41,417 nt of DNA, from assembly GCA_017457625.1 (NCBI GenBank), contig JAFTHC010000005.1:1-41417 (forward strand), in the 5' to 3' direction. Below are positions 30,008-39,120 of this stretch, in pieces. Source of the DNA: Kiritimatiellia bacterium. Lineage in GTDB: Bacteria; Verrucomicrobiota; Kiritimatiellia; RFP12; UBA3636. The translations under genes and the position numbers were made by a program. Numbering within the stretch: the stretch's first letter is position 1; each line of letters opens with the position of its first letter. The notes beneath the pieces are model-generated. The model was not told the DNA's origin, did not search any database, and saw only the letters and a program-made list of their open reading frames with translations.

Positions 30008-30871
30008 ATGCCGCGCCTCTCGATCGCCCTGCTGTGCTGCTACCTGCTCGCCGCCGTGGCGGGCGAGGCGGTCTTCCTGCGCGCGCGGGCCGCGGACGAA
30101 ACGCCGCTCTACAACCGCCCGTGCCTCGAGCTTCGCTACCTGCCGCCGCTTTCGCGCGCGACCGCGGCGGACGGCACGGAGCGCTTCTTCCTTCTGGGCT
30201 CGGACAACCTCGGGCGCGACGTGGCGCGGCGCCTCGTGCAAGGCGCGCGCATCGCGATGCTCGTCGGGTTCGTATCCGCGGCGCTCGCCGTGCCGTTCGG
30301 CACGCTCCTCGGGCTGCTGGCCGGCTGGTTCGGGCGGTGGGTCGACGCGCTGTGCAACTGGCTCGCCGCGACCGTCGCCGCGGTCCCCTCGCTGCTGCTG
30401 ATCCTCGCCATCTCGCTCGTGGCGGGCAAGGGCCTGCCCGGCGTCTGCGCCGGCATCGGCGTCACGACGTGGGTGGGCGTCTACCGGACGGTGCGTTCCG
30501 AAACGCTCAAGGTCCGCTCGCGCGGCTACGTGCAGGCGGCGCGGGCGCTGGGCTATTCCCCGCCGCGCATCCTCCTGCGGCACGTGCTGCCCAACGTGGC
30601 GCATCTCGTGATCGTCGCCTTCTCGCTGCGCTTCCCGGCGGCCGTCTCCACCGAGGTGTTCATGAGCTTCCTCGGGCTCGGCGCGCAGGGGGAGCCCTCG
30701 TGGGGCGTCATGATCGACAACGCGCGCGTCCGCCTCTGGCAGGGCGCGTGGTGGGAAGGCGCGTTCGTCACGCTCGCGGTCTTCGGGCTCGTGCTCTCGG
30801 CCAACCGCGCCGGCGACTGGCTGCGCGACCGGCTCGACCCGACGTTCTCGCCGGCGGCGCCTACGTCCTGA
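30008..30871 (+). CDS. Oligopeptide-type ABC transporter permease (DppC/OppC family)
   Basis: This 287 aa membrane protein has an N-terminal helix, the family motif LLGSDNLGRDVARRLVQGARI (about residue 58) and five further hydrophobic segments. The cytoplasmic EAA loop YVQAARALGYSPPRILLRHVLPNV contacts the ATPase. The FLGLGAQGEPSWGVMI segment is typical of DppC/OppC. It imports peptides or nickel when paired with a DppB-type permease, ATPases and a binding protein, none of which is in the window. Its stop overlaps the convergent hemolysin III gene by 11 nt. The missing partners are either elsewhere or the gene works with a distant set. Confidence 0.9.
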   Translation: MPRLSIALLCCYLLAAVAGEAVFLRARAADETPLYNRPCLELRYLPPLSRATAADGTERFFLLGSDNLGRDVARRLVQGARIAMLVGFVSAALAVPFGTLLGLLAGWFGRWVDALCNWLAATVAAVPSLLLILAISLVAGKGLPGVCAGIGVTTWVGVYRTVRSETLKVRSRGYVQAARALGYSPPRILLRHVLPNVAHLVIVAFSLRFPAAVSTEVFMSFLGLGAQGEPSWGVMIDNARVRLWQGAWWEGAFVTLAVFGLVLSANRAGDWLRDRLDPTFSPAAPTS

Positions 30872-31556
30872 GGACGAGATGGAACAGGATCGTGAAATAC
30901 TGCACCAGCGTCCCGGCCAGGACGAACAGGTGCCAGACCGAGTGCATGAACTTCTTTTCCTTGCGGACGTAGAAGAACACGCCGAAGGAATAGAAGAGGC
31001 CGCCGACGAGCGTCCAGAACACCGGCCAGAAATGCAGCGCCCGGTAGGTCGGGTATAGCGCGACCACCACGACCCAGCCCATCGCCAGGTAGGTCAGGTT
31101 GGAGAGCGTCTGCCAGCGGTTGATGAACAGGCACTGGTAGACGATGCCCAGCAGCGCCAGACCCCACTCCGTCCCGAAGATCGCCCACCCCCAGGCGGGG
31201 CTGTAGAGGCGGATGCCCGAGAGGCAGAACGGGGTGTAGGAGCCGGCGATCAGCAGATAGATCGAGCAGTGGTCGAAGTAGTTCAGCACGGCCTTCGTCT
31301 TGGGCCGGTTGATCGCGTGGTAGAGCGTGGAGAAGAGGTAGAGCAGCACCATCGTCGAGCCGTAGATCGAGACGGAGACGATGTTCCAGACGTCGCGGTA
31401 GGGCGGGATGCTCGCGAACACGACGCCCACGACGAGGCACGCGACCGCGAGGATCGCGCCGATCCCGTGCGTGACCGCGTTGGCGATCTCTTCGCCGATC
31501 GTCTGGTCGCGTTCGGCGGGCGGCATGTAGCCGGACTTGATCGGATTTTCTTCCAT
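30861..31556 (-). CDS. Hemolysin III / PAQR-family membrane protein
   Basis: This 231 aa protein has seven hydrophobic segments. The PAQR/HlyIII metal-site pattern is complete: LFSTLYHAI (Ser-x3-His), FDHCSIYLLIAGSYTPF (Asp/His) and FMHSVWHLFVLAG (His-x3-His). PAQR relatives bind zinc and include ceramidase-like hydrolases; bacterial members are mostly uncharacterised and the hemolysin name is historical. The N-terminus MEENPIKSGYMPPAER is soluble. It starts 55 nt after the cdsA stop, with AAAGGA about 15 nt before the ATG, and is likely co-transcribed with cdsA, a membrane-lipid gene. Confidence 0.93.
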   Translation of the reverse strand: MEENPIKSGYMPPAERDQTIGEEIANAVTHGIGAILAVACLVVGVVFASIPPYRDVWNIVSVSIYGSTMVLLYLFSTLYHAINRPKTKAVLNYFDHCSIYLLIAGSYTPFCLSGIRLYSPAWGWAIFGTEWGLALLGIVYQCLFINRWQTLSNLTYLAMGWVVVVALYPTYRALHFWPVFWTLVGGLFYSFGVFFYVRKEKKFMHSVWHLFVLAGTLVQYFTILFHLVLRT

Positions 31557-31611
31557 GGGAGATGCGTCCTTTCGAACCTGCGGACCTGCGAACGCGGCCG
31601 CGTAGCGGCCG

Positions 31612-32526
31612 CTAGAAGAACCAGACGACGTATGCGTACATGAACGGGGCGGAAAAGAGGAGCGAATCGAGGATGTCCAGGATGCCGCCCATGCCGGGAA
31701 AGCGCGCGGAGGAATCCTTCACGCCCACCGAGCGCTTGATCAGCGATTCGGCCAGGTCGCCGAACAGCCCGGTCGTGGTGAGGAGCACCGGCAGCACGAG
31801 CGCGTGCACGAGCGGGAACCGGATCTGCCCGAACTCCTCGCGGAAGAAGGCGTGGAAGACATACCACAGACCCCAGCCGCAGAGCATCGAAACGGCGTAG
31901 CACCCGACGAGCCCCTCCCACGTCTTGCCCGGGGAAATCGCCGGAATCAGCTTGTGCCGGCCGAAGAGGCGCCCGAACGCGTAGCCGCCGATGTCGGCGC
32001 TCTTCACGAGCACGACGAACAGGAGCAGCATCAGCCGGCCCGTGTAGTTGGTGTGCCAGTCCTCGTAGACCTTCCATTCGAACGCGAGGCGGACGAGGAA
32101 GGAGAGCAGGACCGACACGTACCAGAACCCCGCGAAGGAGAGCGCGAACGTCTCCATCGCGCGGTCGGTCCGGCGGCGCAGCACGCCGAGGGCGAGGAAC
32201 ACCGCCGGGGCGAGGCAGAGCACGAGCGCCGAGAAGTCGATCCGGCCGGCCGGCATCGGCGGCGGCGTCCACGTGAAGCGCGCCATGAGGTCGCGCACCA
32301 TCGGCGTCTCGAGCGCCGTCGCGCCGAGGTAGATCGCGCCCAGCACCGACGTGGCGACGATCTCGTAGCGGTGCCCGGAGTCCTCCACCATGTCCGCGAA
32401 CTCCATCTGCGCCAGGATGAACACGGCGAAGAGCAGGACCATGTGCATCCACGCCGGGAAGAAGAAGACGATCCCGAAGACGAGGAGGCTGACGACGACG
32501 CCGGTCGCGAGACGCTGTTTGAGCAT
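31612..32526 (-). CDS. cdsA: Phosphatidate cytidylyltransferase
   Basis: This 304 aa integral membrane enzyme makes CDP-diacylglycerol, the precursor of bacterial phospholipids. The hydrophobic N-terminal half contains four or more membrane helices. The conserved C-terminal signature is present as ESLIKRSVGVKDSSARFPGMGGILDILDSL. Here a Met replaces the His usually found in the GHGG portion, while the Asp residues of the end motif remain. The upstream segment FVVLVKSADIGGYAFGRLFGRHKL with SPGKTWEG is also typical of CdsA. The ATG at 32526 follows a TAGAAT -10 by 11 nt. uppS, often adjacent in other bacteria, lies 20 kb away. Confidence 0.95.
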   Translation of the reverse strand: MLKQRLATGVVVSLLVFGIVFFFPAWMHMVLLFAVFILAQMEFADMVEDSGHRYEIVATSVLGAIYLGATALETPMVRDLMARFTWTPPPMPAGRIDFSALVLCLAPAVFLALGVLRRRTDRAMETFALSFAGFWYVSVLLSFLVRLAFEWKVYEDWHTNYTGRLMLLLFVVLVKSADIGGYAFGRLFGRHKLIPAISPGKTWEGLVGCYAVSMLCGWGLWYVFHAFFREEFGQIRFPLVHALVLPVLLTTTGLFGDLAESLIKRSVGVKDSSARFPGMGGILDILDSLLFSAPFMYAYVVWFF

Positions 32527-32537
32527 GGCGGGGCGGG

Positions 32538-32567
32538 ATTCTACCACGGCGCCGCGCCGCGGTTCAA
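32538..32567 (-). promoter_or_regulatory. Near-leaderless promoter of cdsA
   Basis: TTGAAC (32567-32562), an 18 nt spacer and TAGAAT (32543-32538) with extended TG. The gap to the ATG is 11 nt, leaving a leader of about 5 nt at most. It lies directly after the ExbB/TolQ stop. Confidence 0.72.
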
Positions 32568-32574
32568 GGGGGCG

Positions 32575-33477
32575 CTACCCGAAGCGTTCGGCCGCGGAAG
32601 GCGGCGTCGGCGCGGCCGGCGCCGGAGCCGGAGCGGCGTAGACCGGCGCGGGCGCGGCGTAAACGGGGGCCGGCGCGGGCGCATAGGCCGGGGCCGGCGC
32701 GGCGTAGGCCGGCGCGGCGTAGGGCGCCGGCGCGGCGGCGGCGCGCGCGCCGCCGGACACGGACGCGCCGTGGATGCGGACGATGTCCGCCAGGAGCCGG
32801 TCGGTGAACACCTCCAGCTCGGTCGTCTTGCGGTGCACGCCCGCGAAGAGCAGGTTGTAGCCGACCTGCGAGGGAATCGCCACGAGCAGACCGACCACCG
32901 TCGTGAGCAGCGCGCCCGCGATGCCGGGCGCGACCGCCGTGATCACGATCGCCGAGCCGCCGCCCACCATGTCCATGAACGCGCGCATGATGCCCCAGAC
33001 CGTGCCGAGCAGGCCGAGCGACGTGGCGGCCGACGTGCACGCCGAAAGGAAGGCCATGCGCGACTCGAGCTGCAGCGTCTTTTCCGCGAGCGCGCTTTCC
33101 GCGGCCGCGCGGACCGTCGCCATCTCGCTCTCCGGCAGCGACGGCCCCGCCATGCCGGGCTGCCAGGCGAGCACCGCCTCGTCGGTCACGCCGTAGCGGT
33201 GCAGGAAGTTGAGCAGCTCCTTCATCGCGGCCGCGTAGATCGCGGCGGCGAGCGCGTCCGGCTGGAAATGCCCCTGCGCCTGGACGTAGAAGGCCGCGGG
33301 GTGCGCGGCGTTGCGGTAGCGGCGGTCCAGCGAGGCGTCCTTGCGCAGCGCCGCGCGCAGCTGCCGCCGCTTGCCGCGCATCATGGCCCACGCGAGCACG
33401 GACATGAACACGAGGAGGACGACGACGGCCTGGTTGAAGAGGTCGGAATTGAAGAAGGCTTGGACGGCGGCGTTCAT
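32575..33477 (-). CDS. MotA/TolQ/ExbB proton-channel family protein
   Basis: This 300 aa protein has one N-terminal membrane helix (VVVLLVFMSVLAWAMM), a cytoplasmic part, and the family's paired helices with SLGLLGTVWGIMRAF and IVITAVAPGIAGALLTTVVGLLVAIPSQVGYN. These carry the conserved Thr and Pro/Gly pattern of ExbB/TolQ stators, which use the proton gradient to drive outer-membrane machines. The C-terminal 65 residues are an Ala/Pro/Tyr repeat (AAPAPAYAPAPAPVYAAP), unusual for the family. Its ExbD/TolR partner is not adjacent; cdsA follows on its own promoter. ATG 33477 lies 7 nt after a TAGAAT -10. The role in Tol-Pal or nutrient uptake is undetermined. Confidence 0.9.
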   Translation of the reverse strand: MNAAVQAFFNSDLFNQAVVVLLVFMSVLAWAMMRGKRRQLRAALRKDASLDRRYRNAAHPAAFYVQAQGHFQPDALAAAIYAAAMKELLNFLHRYGVTDEAVLAWQPGMAGPSLPESEMATVRAAAESALAEKTLQLESRMAFLSACTSAATSLGLLGTVWGIMRAFMDMVGGGSAIVITAVAPGIAGALLTTVVGLLVAIPSQVGYNLLFAGVHRKTTELEVFTDRLLADIVRIHGASVSGGARAAAAPAPYAAPAYAAPAPAYAPAPAPVYAAPAPVYAAPAPAPAAPTPPSAAERFG

Positions 33478-33484
33478 GGGCGCG

Positions 33485-33514
33485 ATTCTAGCGCATCCGC
33501 CCCCGCGCGCGCAA
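33485..33514 (-). promoter_or_regulatory. Leaderless-type promoter of the ExbB/TolQ gene
   Basis: TTGCGC (33514-33509), an 18 nt spacer and TAGAAT (33490-33485) with extended TG one base further upstream. The gap to the ATG is 7 nt. It is divergent from the tRNA-Asn promoter. Confidence 0.72.
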
Positions 33515-33549
33515 CCGGAATCTGCCGCCGCCGCGCAAAAAATTTCCGT

Positions 33550-33578
33550 TTGACACGCCCCGGCGCTTCGCCTATACT
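33550..33578 (+). promoter_or_regulatory. Promoter of tRNA-Asn
   Basis: Perfect TTGACA (33550-33555), a 17 nt spacer and TATACT (33573-33578). This is near-consensus, as expected for a stable RNA gene. Confidence 0.82.
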
Positions 33579-33602
33579 TCCGCCCCGTCTTCGACATTCC
33601 GT

Positions 33603-33677
33603 TCCGGTGTAGCGTAGCGGTAGCGCAGGGGACTGTTAATCCCTTGGTCGCTGGTTCGAATCCAGCCACCGGAGCCA
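33603..33677 (+). tRNA. tRNA-Asn (GTT)
   Basis: This is a 75 nt cloverleaf with encoded CCA. The acceptor TCCGGTG pairs with CACCGGA, and the anticodon loop CTGTTAA holds GTT at 33635-33637. The T arm is CTGGTTCGAATCCAG. A terminator hairpin begins 5 nt after the CCA. Confidence 0.97.
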
Positions 33678-33682
33678 TTTTG

Positions 33683-33722
33683 GAAGCCCGCGGAGCGTGT
33701 CGCCCCGCGGGCTTCGCCTTTT
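33683..33722 (+). terminator. Intrinsic terminator between tRNA-Asn and the ABC-F gene
   Basis: GAAGCCCGCGG (33683-33693) pairs perfectly over 11 bp with CCGCGGGCTTC (33705-33715), followed by GCCTTTT. It ends only 3 nt before the ABC-F ATG at 33726. I see no separate promoter for the ABC-F gene, so it may be expressed by read-through, making this hairpin a possible attenuator. Confidence 0.72.
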
Positions 33723-33725
33723 CCC

Positions 33726-35246
<1,521 letters not shown>

Positions 35247-35263
35247 ACCGCCGCCGCGCGCGC

Positions 35264-35293
35264 TTGAGCGCCCGTGGCGGGGTGTGCTAGAAT
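35264..35293 (+). promoter_or_regulatory. Leaderless-type promoter of the sugar-type ABC permease
   Basis: TTGAGC (35264-35269), an 18 nt spacer and TAGAAT (35288-35293) with extended TG, ending 8 nt before a GTG at 35302. The spacer contains the CGTGGCGGGGT word and differs at only two positions from the argJ promoter. Confidence 0.78.
35273..35283 (+). repeat. CGTGGCGGGGT word, copy 11
   Basis: In the -35/-10 spacer of the sugar-type permease promoter. Confidence 0.75.
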
Positions 35294-35301
35294 CGCGCGC
35301 C

Positions 35302-36306
35302 GTGGATGCGAAACGAACCGGTTCCGGCGGCCCGCGCCGCGCGCTCTCCCGCTTCGCCGCAGGCGGCGGGGCGGCGTGGCTCGCGCTTGCGGCCCTCGCG
35401 CTCGTCTGCTCGCTTTCGAGCCCCGTCTTCGCGCGGCCCGCGAACCTGCTCAACGTCGCGCGGCAGAGCTCCTACACGGGCCTGGTCGCGCTCGGCATGA
35501 CGTTCGTCGTGGTCGCGGGCGGCATCGACCTCTCGGTCGGTTCTCTCTTCGCCTTTTCCGGCGTGGCCGCCGCGCAGCTGCTCTCCGCGCTGCCCGGCGC
35601 GGCGGGCGGCGGCGCCGCGTTCGCCGCGGCCTGCGCGGCGCTGTGCGCGGCCCTCGGCGCGGCGGGCGGCGCCGTGAACGGCGCGCTCGTGGCGGCGGGC
35701 CGCCTCCCGCCGTTCATCGCCACGCTCGGCACGTATTCGCTGTTCCGCTCGCTCTCGCTCTGGCTCGCCGATTCCGGGAGCGTGCCCTCGCCCGGCTGGG
35801 ACAACGCCGTGACGCGCTTCGGGCAGGCGGCGCCGTTGGGAGTGCCCTCGCCCGTGTGGATCCTGCTCGCGCTCGCGGCCGCGCTCGGCGTCGCGCTTTC
35901 GCGCACGCCCTGGGGGCGGCACGCCGTGGCGGCCGGCGCCGGCGAACGCGTCGCGCGTTTCGCCGGCGTGCGCGTCGGGCGCGTGCGCTTCGCCACCTAC
36001 GTGCTGGCCGGCGCGCTCGCGGGCCTTTCCGCGTTTCTCGCGCTCGGGCGGCTCGGGACGCTCTCGAGCTCCAACGCGGGGCTCTTTTTCGAGCTGGACG
36101 CCATCGCGGCCGTGGTGATCGGCGGCGCGTCGATGTCCGGCGGGCGCGCGTCGGTGTCCGGGACTCTCGCCGGCGCGTTCGTGCTCGGCGTGCTCTCCAA
36201 CGCGCTGCAGCTCTGGGGCGTCGACCCGTCGCTGCAGGGCGCGGTGAAGGGCCTGGCGATCGTCCTCTCGGTGCTCGTGCAGCGCAGGGCCGCGGCGGCG
36301 GCCTGA
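35302..36306 (+). CDS. Sugar/autoinducer-type ABC transporter permease (RbsC-like)
   Basis: This 334 aa membrane protein belongs to the BPD_transp_2 group used for ribose, xylose, galactose and autoinducer-2 import. Diagnostic segments are ALGMTFVVVAGGIDLSVGSLFAFSG (about residue 60), PPFIATLGTYSLFRSLSLW, and FELDAIAAVVIGGASMSGGRASVSGTLAGAFVLGVLSN near the C-terminus, with about nine hydrophobic helices. I chose GTG 35302 (VDAKRTGSGG) because the -10 ends 8 nt upstream; an upstream GTG at 35284 would lie inside the promoter. No ATPase or binding protein is adjacent, so the permease is an orphan here. It converges with argJ across 12 nt. Confidence 0.9.
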   Translation: MDAKRTGSGGPRRALSRFAAGGGAAWLALAALALVCSLSSPVFARPANLLNVARQSSYTGLVALGMTFVVVAGGIDLSVGSLFAFSGVAAAQLLSALPGAAGGGAAFAAACAALCAALGAAGGAVNGALVAAGRLPPFIATLGTYSLFRSLSLWLADSGSVPSPGWDNAVTRFGQAAPLGVPSPVWILLALAAALGVALSRTPWGRHAVAAGAGERVARFAGVRVGRVRFATYVLAGALAGLSAFLALGRLGTLSSSNAGLFFELDAIAAVVIGGASMSGGRASVSGTLAGAFVLGVLSNALQLWGVDPSLQGAVKGLAIVLSVLVQRRAAAAA

Positions 36307-36323
36307 GGGCGCGCGGCCTCAGG
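36302..36323. terminator. Inverted repeat spanning both convergent stops
   Basis: CCTGAGG (36302-36308) and CCTCAGG (36317-36323) pair perfectly with an 8 nt loop. The stem includes both stop codons of the permease and argJ genes. There is no U-tract; it may act in both directions. Confidence 0.42.
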
Positions 36324-37536
36324 TCGTGTAGTCGGCGTTGATGTCGACGTAGCCGTGCGAGAGGTCGCTCGTGTAGACCGCGTCCGAGAAGCGGCCCACG
36401 CCGAGCGAGACGCGCACCTCGAAGGCGCGCTTCTTCATCACGGCGGCGAGGCGGTCGTTGGCCTCGGCCGAGGCGATTTTCCCGCGGTCGAAGACGCGGA
36501 CGCCGTCGAACGAGATGCGCGTCTTCAGCTCCGCGCACCTGGCGCCGGAGTTGCCGACGGCGGCGATCACGCGGCCCCAGTTCGGGTCGCCGCCGTAGCA
36601 GGCGGCCTTGAAGAGCGGGGAGTTGGCGATCGCGCGCGCGGCGGCGTAGGCGTCCGCCGGCGTGGCCGCCTTTTCGACGGCGACCGTGACGAACTTCGTG
36701 GCGCCCTCGCCGTCCATCACGATCTGCTTGGCGAGCGAAAGCGCGACGGCGGAGAGCGTCTCGACGAACGCGTCCCAACCCGGCTTGCCCGGCGCGAGGG
36801 CGGGCAGGCCGGCGGCGCCGTTGGCGAAGAGCGCGCACGTGTCGTTGGTGCTCTGGTCGCCGTCGACCGTCACGCGGTTGAACGAGTGCGCGACCGAGGC
36901 CTTGAGCGCGCGGCGCAGGTTCGCGGCGGAGACCTTCGCGTCCGTCGTGAGGAAGATGAGGGTCGTGGCGAGGTTCGGGCAGATCATGCCCGAGCCCTTG
37001 CACATGCCGCCCACGGTGACGCGCCCGCCGGCCAGCGGGAACGACGCGGCGGCCTGCTTGGGGACCGTGTCGGTCGTCATGATCGCGGCGGCGGCGGCCG
37101 CGCCGCCGTCCGGCGAAAGCGCCTTGGCGGCGAGCGCCACGCCGGGCAGGATGCGGTCCATCGGGAGGCGGCGGCCGATCGTGCCGGTGGAGCAGACGAA
37201 GATTTCGTCCGCGGGCAGGCCGAGCGCCCTGGCGGCGGCCTTGCCGGTGCGGACCGTGTCCGCGTAGCCGGCCCTGCCGGTGCAGGCGTTGGCGCAGCCG
37301 ACGTTCACGACGGCGGCGCGGGCCCGCCCCTTCGCGGCGACCGCGCGGTCGTAGACGACGGGCGCGGCGGGAACGTTGTTGGAGGTGAACAGCGCCGCGC
37401 ACGCGGCGGGGCGGTCCGAGCACAGGATCGCCATGTCCGTGCGGTTCGCCTTGAGACCCGCGGCGACGCCGCTCGCGAGCCAACCCCGGGCGGACGTGGC
37501 GCCGCCCCCTTCGATCCACTTGAATCGCGTTTTCAT
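36319..37536 (-). CDS. argJ: Glutamate N-acetyltransferase / amino-acid acetyltransferase
   Basis: This 405 aa bifunctional enzyme moves acetyl from N-acetylornithine to glutamate, the cyclic arginine route. It self-cleaves at an Ala-Thr bond: the region reads GGMCKGSGMICPNLATTLIF, with the nucleophilic Thr conserved although Leu-Ala-Thr-Thr replaces the usual Met-Ala-Thr-Met. Other motifs are CSTGTIGRRLPMDRI, NRVTVDGDQSTNDTC, DGEGATKFVTV, CYGGDPNWGRVIAAVGNSGA and the C-terminal LSHGYVDINADYTT. Its length matches the uncut precursor. ATG 37536 follows a TAGAAT -10 by 9 nt. It converges with the sugar-type permease gene. Confidence 0.96.
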   Translation of the reverse strand: MKTRFKWIEGGGATSARGWLASGVAAGLKANRTDMAILCSDRPAACAALFTSNNVPAAPVVYDRAVAAKGRARAAVVNVGCANACTGRAGYADTVRTGKAAARALGLPADEIFVCSTGTIGRRLPMDRILPGVALAAKALSPDGGAAAAAAIMTTDTVPKQAAASFPLAGGRVTVGGMCKGSGMICPNLATTLIFLTTDAKVSAANLRRALKASVAHSFNRVTVDGDQSTNDTCALFANGAAGLPALAPGKPGWDAFVETLSAVALSLAKQIVMDGEGATKFVTVAVEKAATPADAYAAARAIANSPLFKAACYGGDPNWGRVIAAVGNSGARCAELKTRISFDGVRVFDRGKIASAEANDRLAAVMKKRAFEVRVSLGVGRFSDAVYTSDLSHGYVDINADYTT

Positions 37537-37545
37537 GGCCCGCGG

Positions 37546-37575
37546 ATTCTATCACACCCCGCCACGCGCGCTCAA
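37546..37575 (-). promoter_or_regulatory. Leaderless-type promoter of argJ
   Basis: TTGAGC (37575-37570), an 18 nt spacer and TAGAAT (37551-37546). The gap to the ATG is 9 nt. The sequence is almost identical to the promoter at 35264-35293, spacer included, and contains the CGTGGCGGGGT word in the same position. Confidence 0.78.
37556..37566 (-). repeat. CGTGGCGGGGT word, copy 12
   Basis: In the -35/-10 spacer of the argJ promoter, oriented with transcription as in copy 11. Confidence 0.75.
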
Positions 37576-37584
37576 GCGCCGCGC

Positions 37585-39120
37585 TCAGCGCGGCAGGTGG
37601 CGGGCGCGGTCCTGGCGCAGGGCGAGCGTTTCGGCCGCCCAGGGGCCGTCGTAGGCGCGAAGGTAGCGCGCGGCGGCCTTCGCGCGGCCGGCGGCGGCGA
37701 GCGGGGCGACGGCCGCGCCCAGGTCTTCCACCGTCCGGCGGGCGCGCGCCTTGGCTTCGGCGCCGAGCGAGTCGCGCAGGGCGTCCGCGCGGCGGGCCAG
37801 TTCCGGCTCCGCGGCGGCGAGCGGCGAGACGCGGAACAGGTCCAGGTCGCCGAGCGCGGCGGCGAGCGCCGCGGAGGTGGCGGGCGGCGCCGCTTCGCAG
37901 GCGGTTTCGAGCGCGGCGATCCGGCGGGCGCAGTCCGCGCGGGCGGCGGCGCGGTCGCGCGCGGCGAGCGAGGCGGCGGCGAGCAGCAGCAGCGCCGAGC
38001 CGAGCAGGCCCGCCGGGACGGGCGTCTCGACGAAACGGCGGGGAAGGCGCCGCAGCCCGGCCAGCAGCGCGTCCCGCCAGCCCGGCGCGGGCGCGGCGGC
38101 CGCGGCGACGGCGCCGGCCTTGACGACGATCTTGCGGGCGCGGCGCGTGGCGGATCGGCCGCCGCCGCGCCGGGCCGCCTTGAGGCGCGCGGTGCGCTCC
38201 TTTTCGCGGCGCGGGTCGCGCCCGAGCGTGCTGGGCTGCGTGGCGGGGTCCAGGGGAGGGAGCGTGGCGGGGCGGCCTTCGCGCAGCTCCGAAACCGAAT
38301 CGACGACGGCGGCCCAGGTCGGGAAGCGGTCGGCGGGGTTCTTGGCGAGGAGCCGTTCGAGGAAGTCGAGGAAAAAGGGCGAGAGCTCGGGCGCGAGCCG
38401 CACGGGGTCCTCGACGCGCTCCTCGACCTGCTCGCGCATCACGTCGTCCGGGTCGGTCCCCTCGAAAAGGCGGCGGCCCGTCACGGCGTGGTAGAGCGTG
38501 GCGCCGAGCGAATACATGTCGGCCTGGGGCTTGAGCTCCGGCTCGCCGGTGCACTGCTCCGGCGGCATGTAGGCGGGCGTCCCGAAGACGTAGGCTTCGC
38601 CGTCCGGCGAGCGGCGGGCGGCGAGCGAGGAGAGGGAGCGCGAGAGCCCGAAGTCGGTGACCTTGGCCGAACCGTCCGCGCCGAGCAGGACGTTCTCGGG
38701 CTTGATGTCGCAGTGCACGAGCCGGAGGCGGTCCCAGGCGTAGCCGAGCGCGGCGGCCACGTCCGCGGCGACGCGCAGCGCCTCGTCCTGCGAGAGGCGC
38801 CCGCGGCGGCGGATCTGCGCGCCGAGCGTGGAACCTTCCACCAGTTCCATCACGAGGCAGAAGCGGCCGCCGCGGTAGAACGCGTCGTAGACCTGCACGA
38901 GGCCCGGATGCGACATGCGCGCGGCGGCCCGCGCCTCGGACTGGAAGCGGTCGATGTCCTCGTCGCTCGCGCTCTGCTCGGCGTCGAGGATCTTGACGGC
39001 GACGGGGCGGTCGAGCGACATCTGGCGCGCGCGCCAGACGCTCGCCATGCCGCCCCGCCCGATGAGGGAAAACGAATCGTAGCCGTCCATCGCGGGAACG
39101 GCGGGCGCTTCACCGGCCAT
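37585..39120 (-). CDS. Membrane-anchored serine/threonine protein kinase (non-RD type)
   Basis: This 511 aa protein has an N-terminal Hanks-type kinase. The glycine loop is GRGGMASV (21-28), Lys43 is in PVAVKIL, and the catalytic loop is LVHCDIKPENVLL with H136-C137-D138. DFG is at 156-158 and the activation segment ends in FGTPAYMPPEQ. Cys in place of the usual Arg before the catalytic Asp makes it a non-RD kinase, which often is not controlled by activation-loop phosphorylation. After a basic linker a single membrane helix (AGLLGSALLLLAAASLAA, about 367-384) leads to a short extracytoplasmic helical domain. Its start overlaps the stop of the zinc-finger gene by 11 nt, so the two are co-expressed and may act together. 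Confidence 0.93.
   Translation of the reverse strand: MAGEAPAVPAMDGYDSFSLIGRGGMASVWRARQMSLDRPVAVKILDAEQSASDEDIDRFQSEARAAARMSHPGLVQVYDAFYRGGRFCLVMELVEGSTLGAQIRRRGRLSQDEALRVAADVAAALGYAWDRLRLVHCDIKPENVLLGADGSAKVTDFGLSRSLSSLAARRSPDGEAYVFGTPAYMPPEQCTGEPELKPQADMYSLGATLYHAVTGRRLFEGTDPDDVMREQVEERVEDPVRLAPELSPFFLDFLERLLAKNPADRFPTWAAVVDSVSELREGRPATLPPLDPATQPSTLGRDPRREKERTARLKAARRGGGRSATRRARKIVVKAGAVAAAAAPAPGWRDALLAGLRRLPRRFVETPVPAGLLGSALLLLAAASLAARDRAAARADCARRIAALETACEAAPPATSAALAAALGDLDLFRVSPLAAAEPELARRADALRDSLGAEAKARARRTVEDLGAAVAPLAAAGRAKAAARYLRAYDGPWAAETLALRQDRARHLPR
38239..38249 (+). repeat. CGTGGCGGGGT word, copy 13
   Basis: Inside the kinase linker; the complement encodes Asp-Pro-Ala-Thr. Confidence 0.75.

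Noticed and set aside
32575-32760. DNA tandem repeat independent of coding at the end of the ExbB/TolQ gene
   Set aside because: The GCC/GGC-rich periodicity is explained by the Ala-Pro-Tyr codons of the in-frame tail; units are imperfect at the DNA level.
35284-35301. Upstream start for the sugar-type permease at a GTG at 35284
   Set aside because: It lies before the TAGAAT -10 ends, so it could not be on the transcript; GTG 35302 matches the 8 nt rule.
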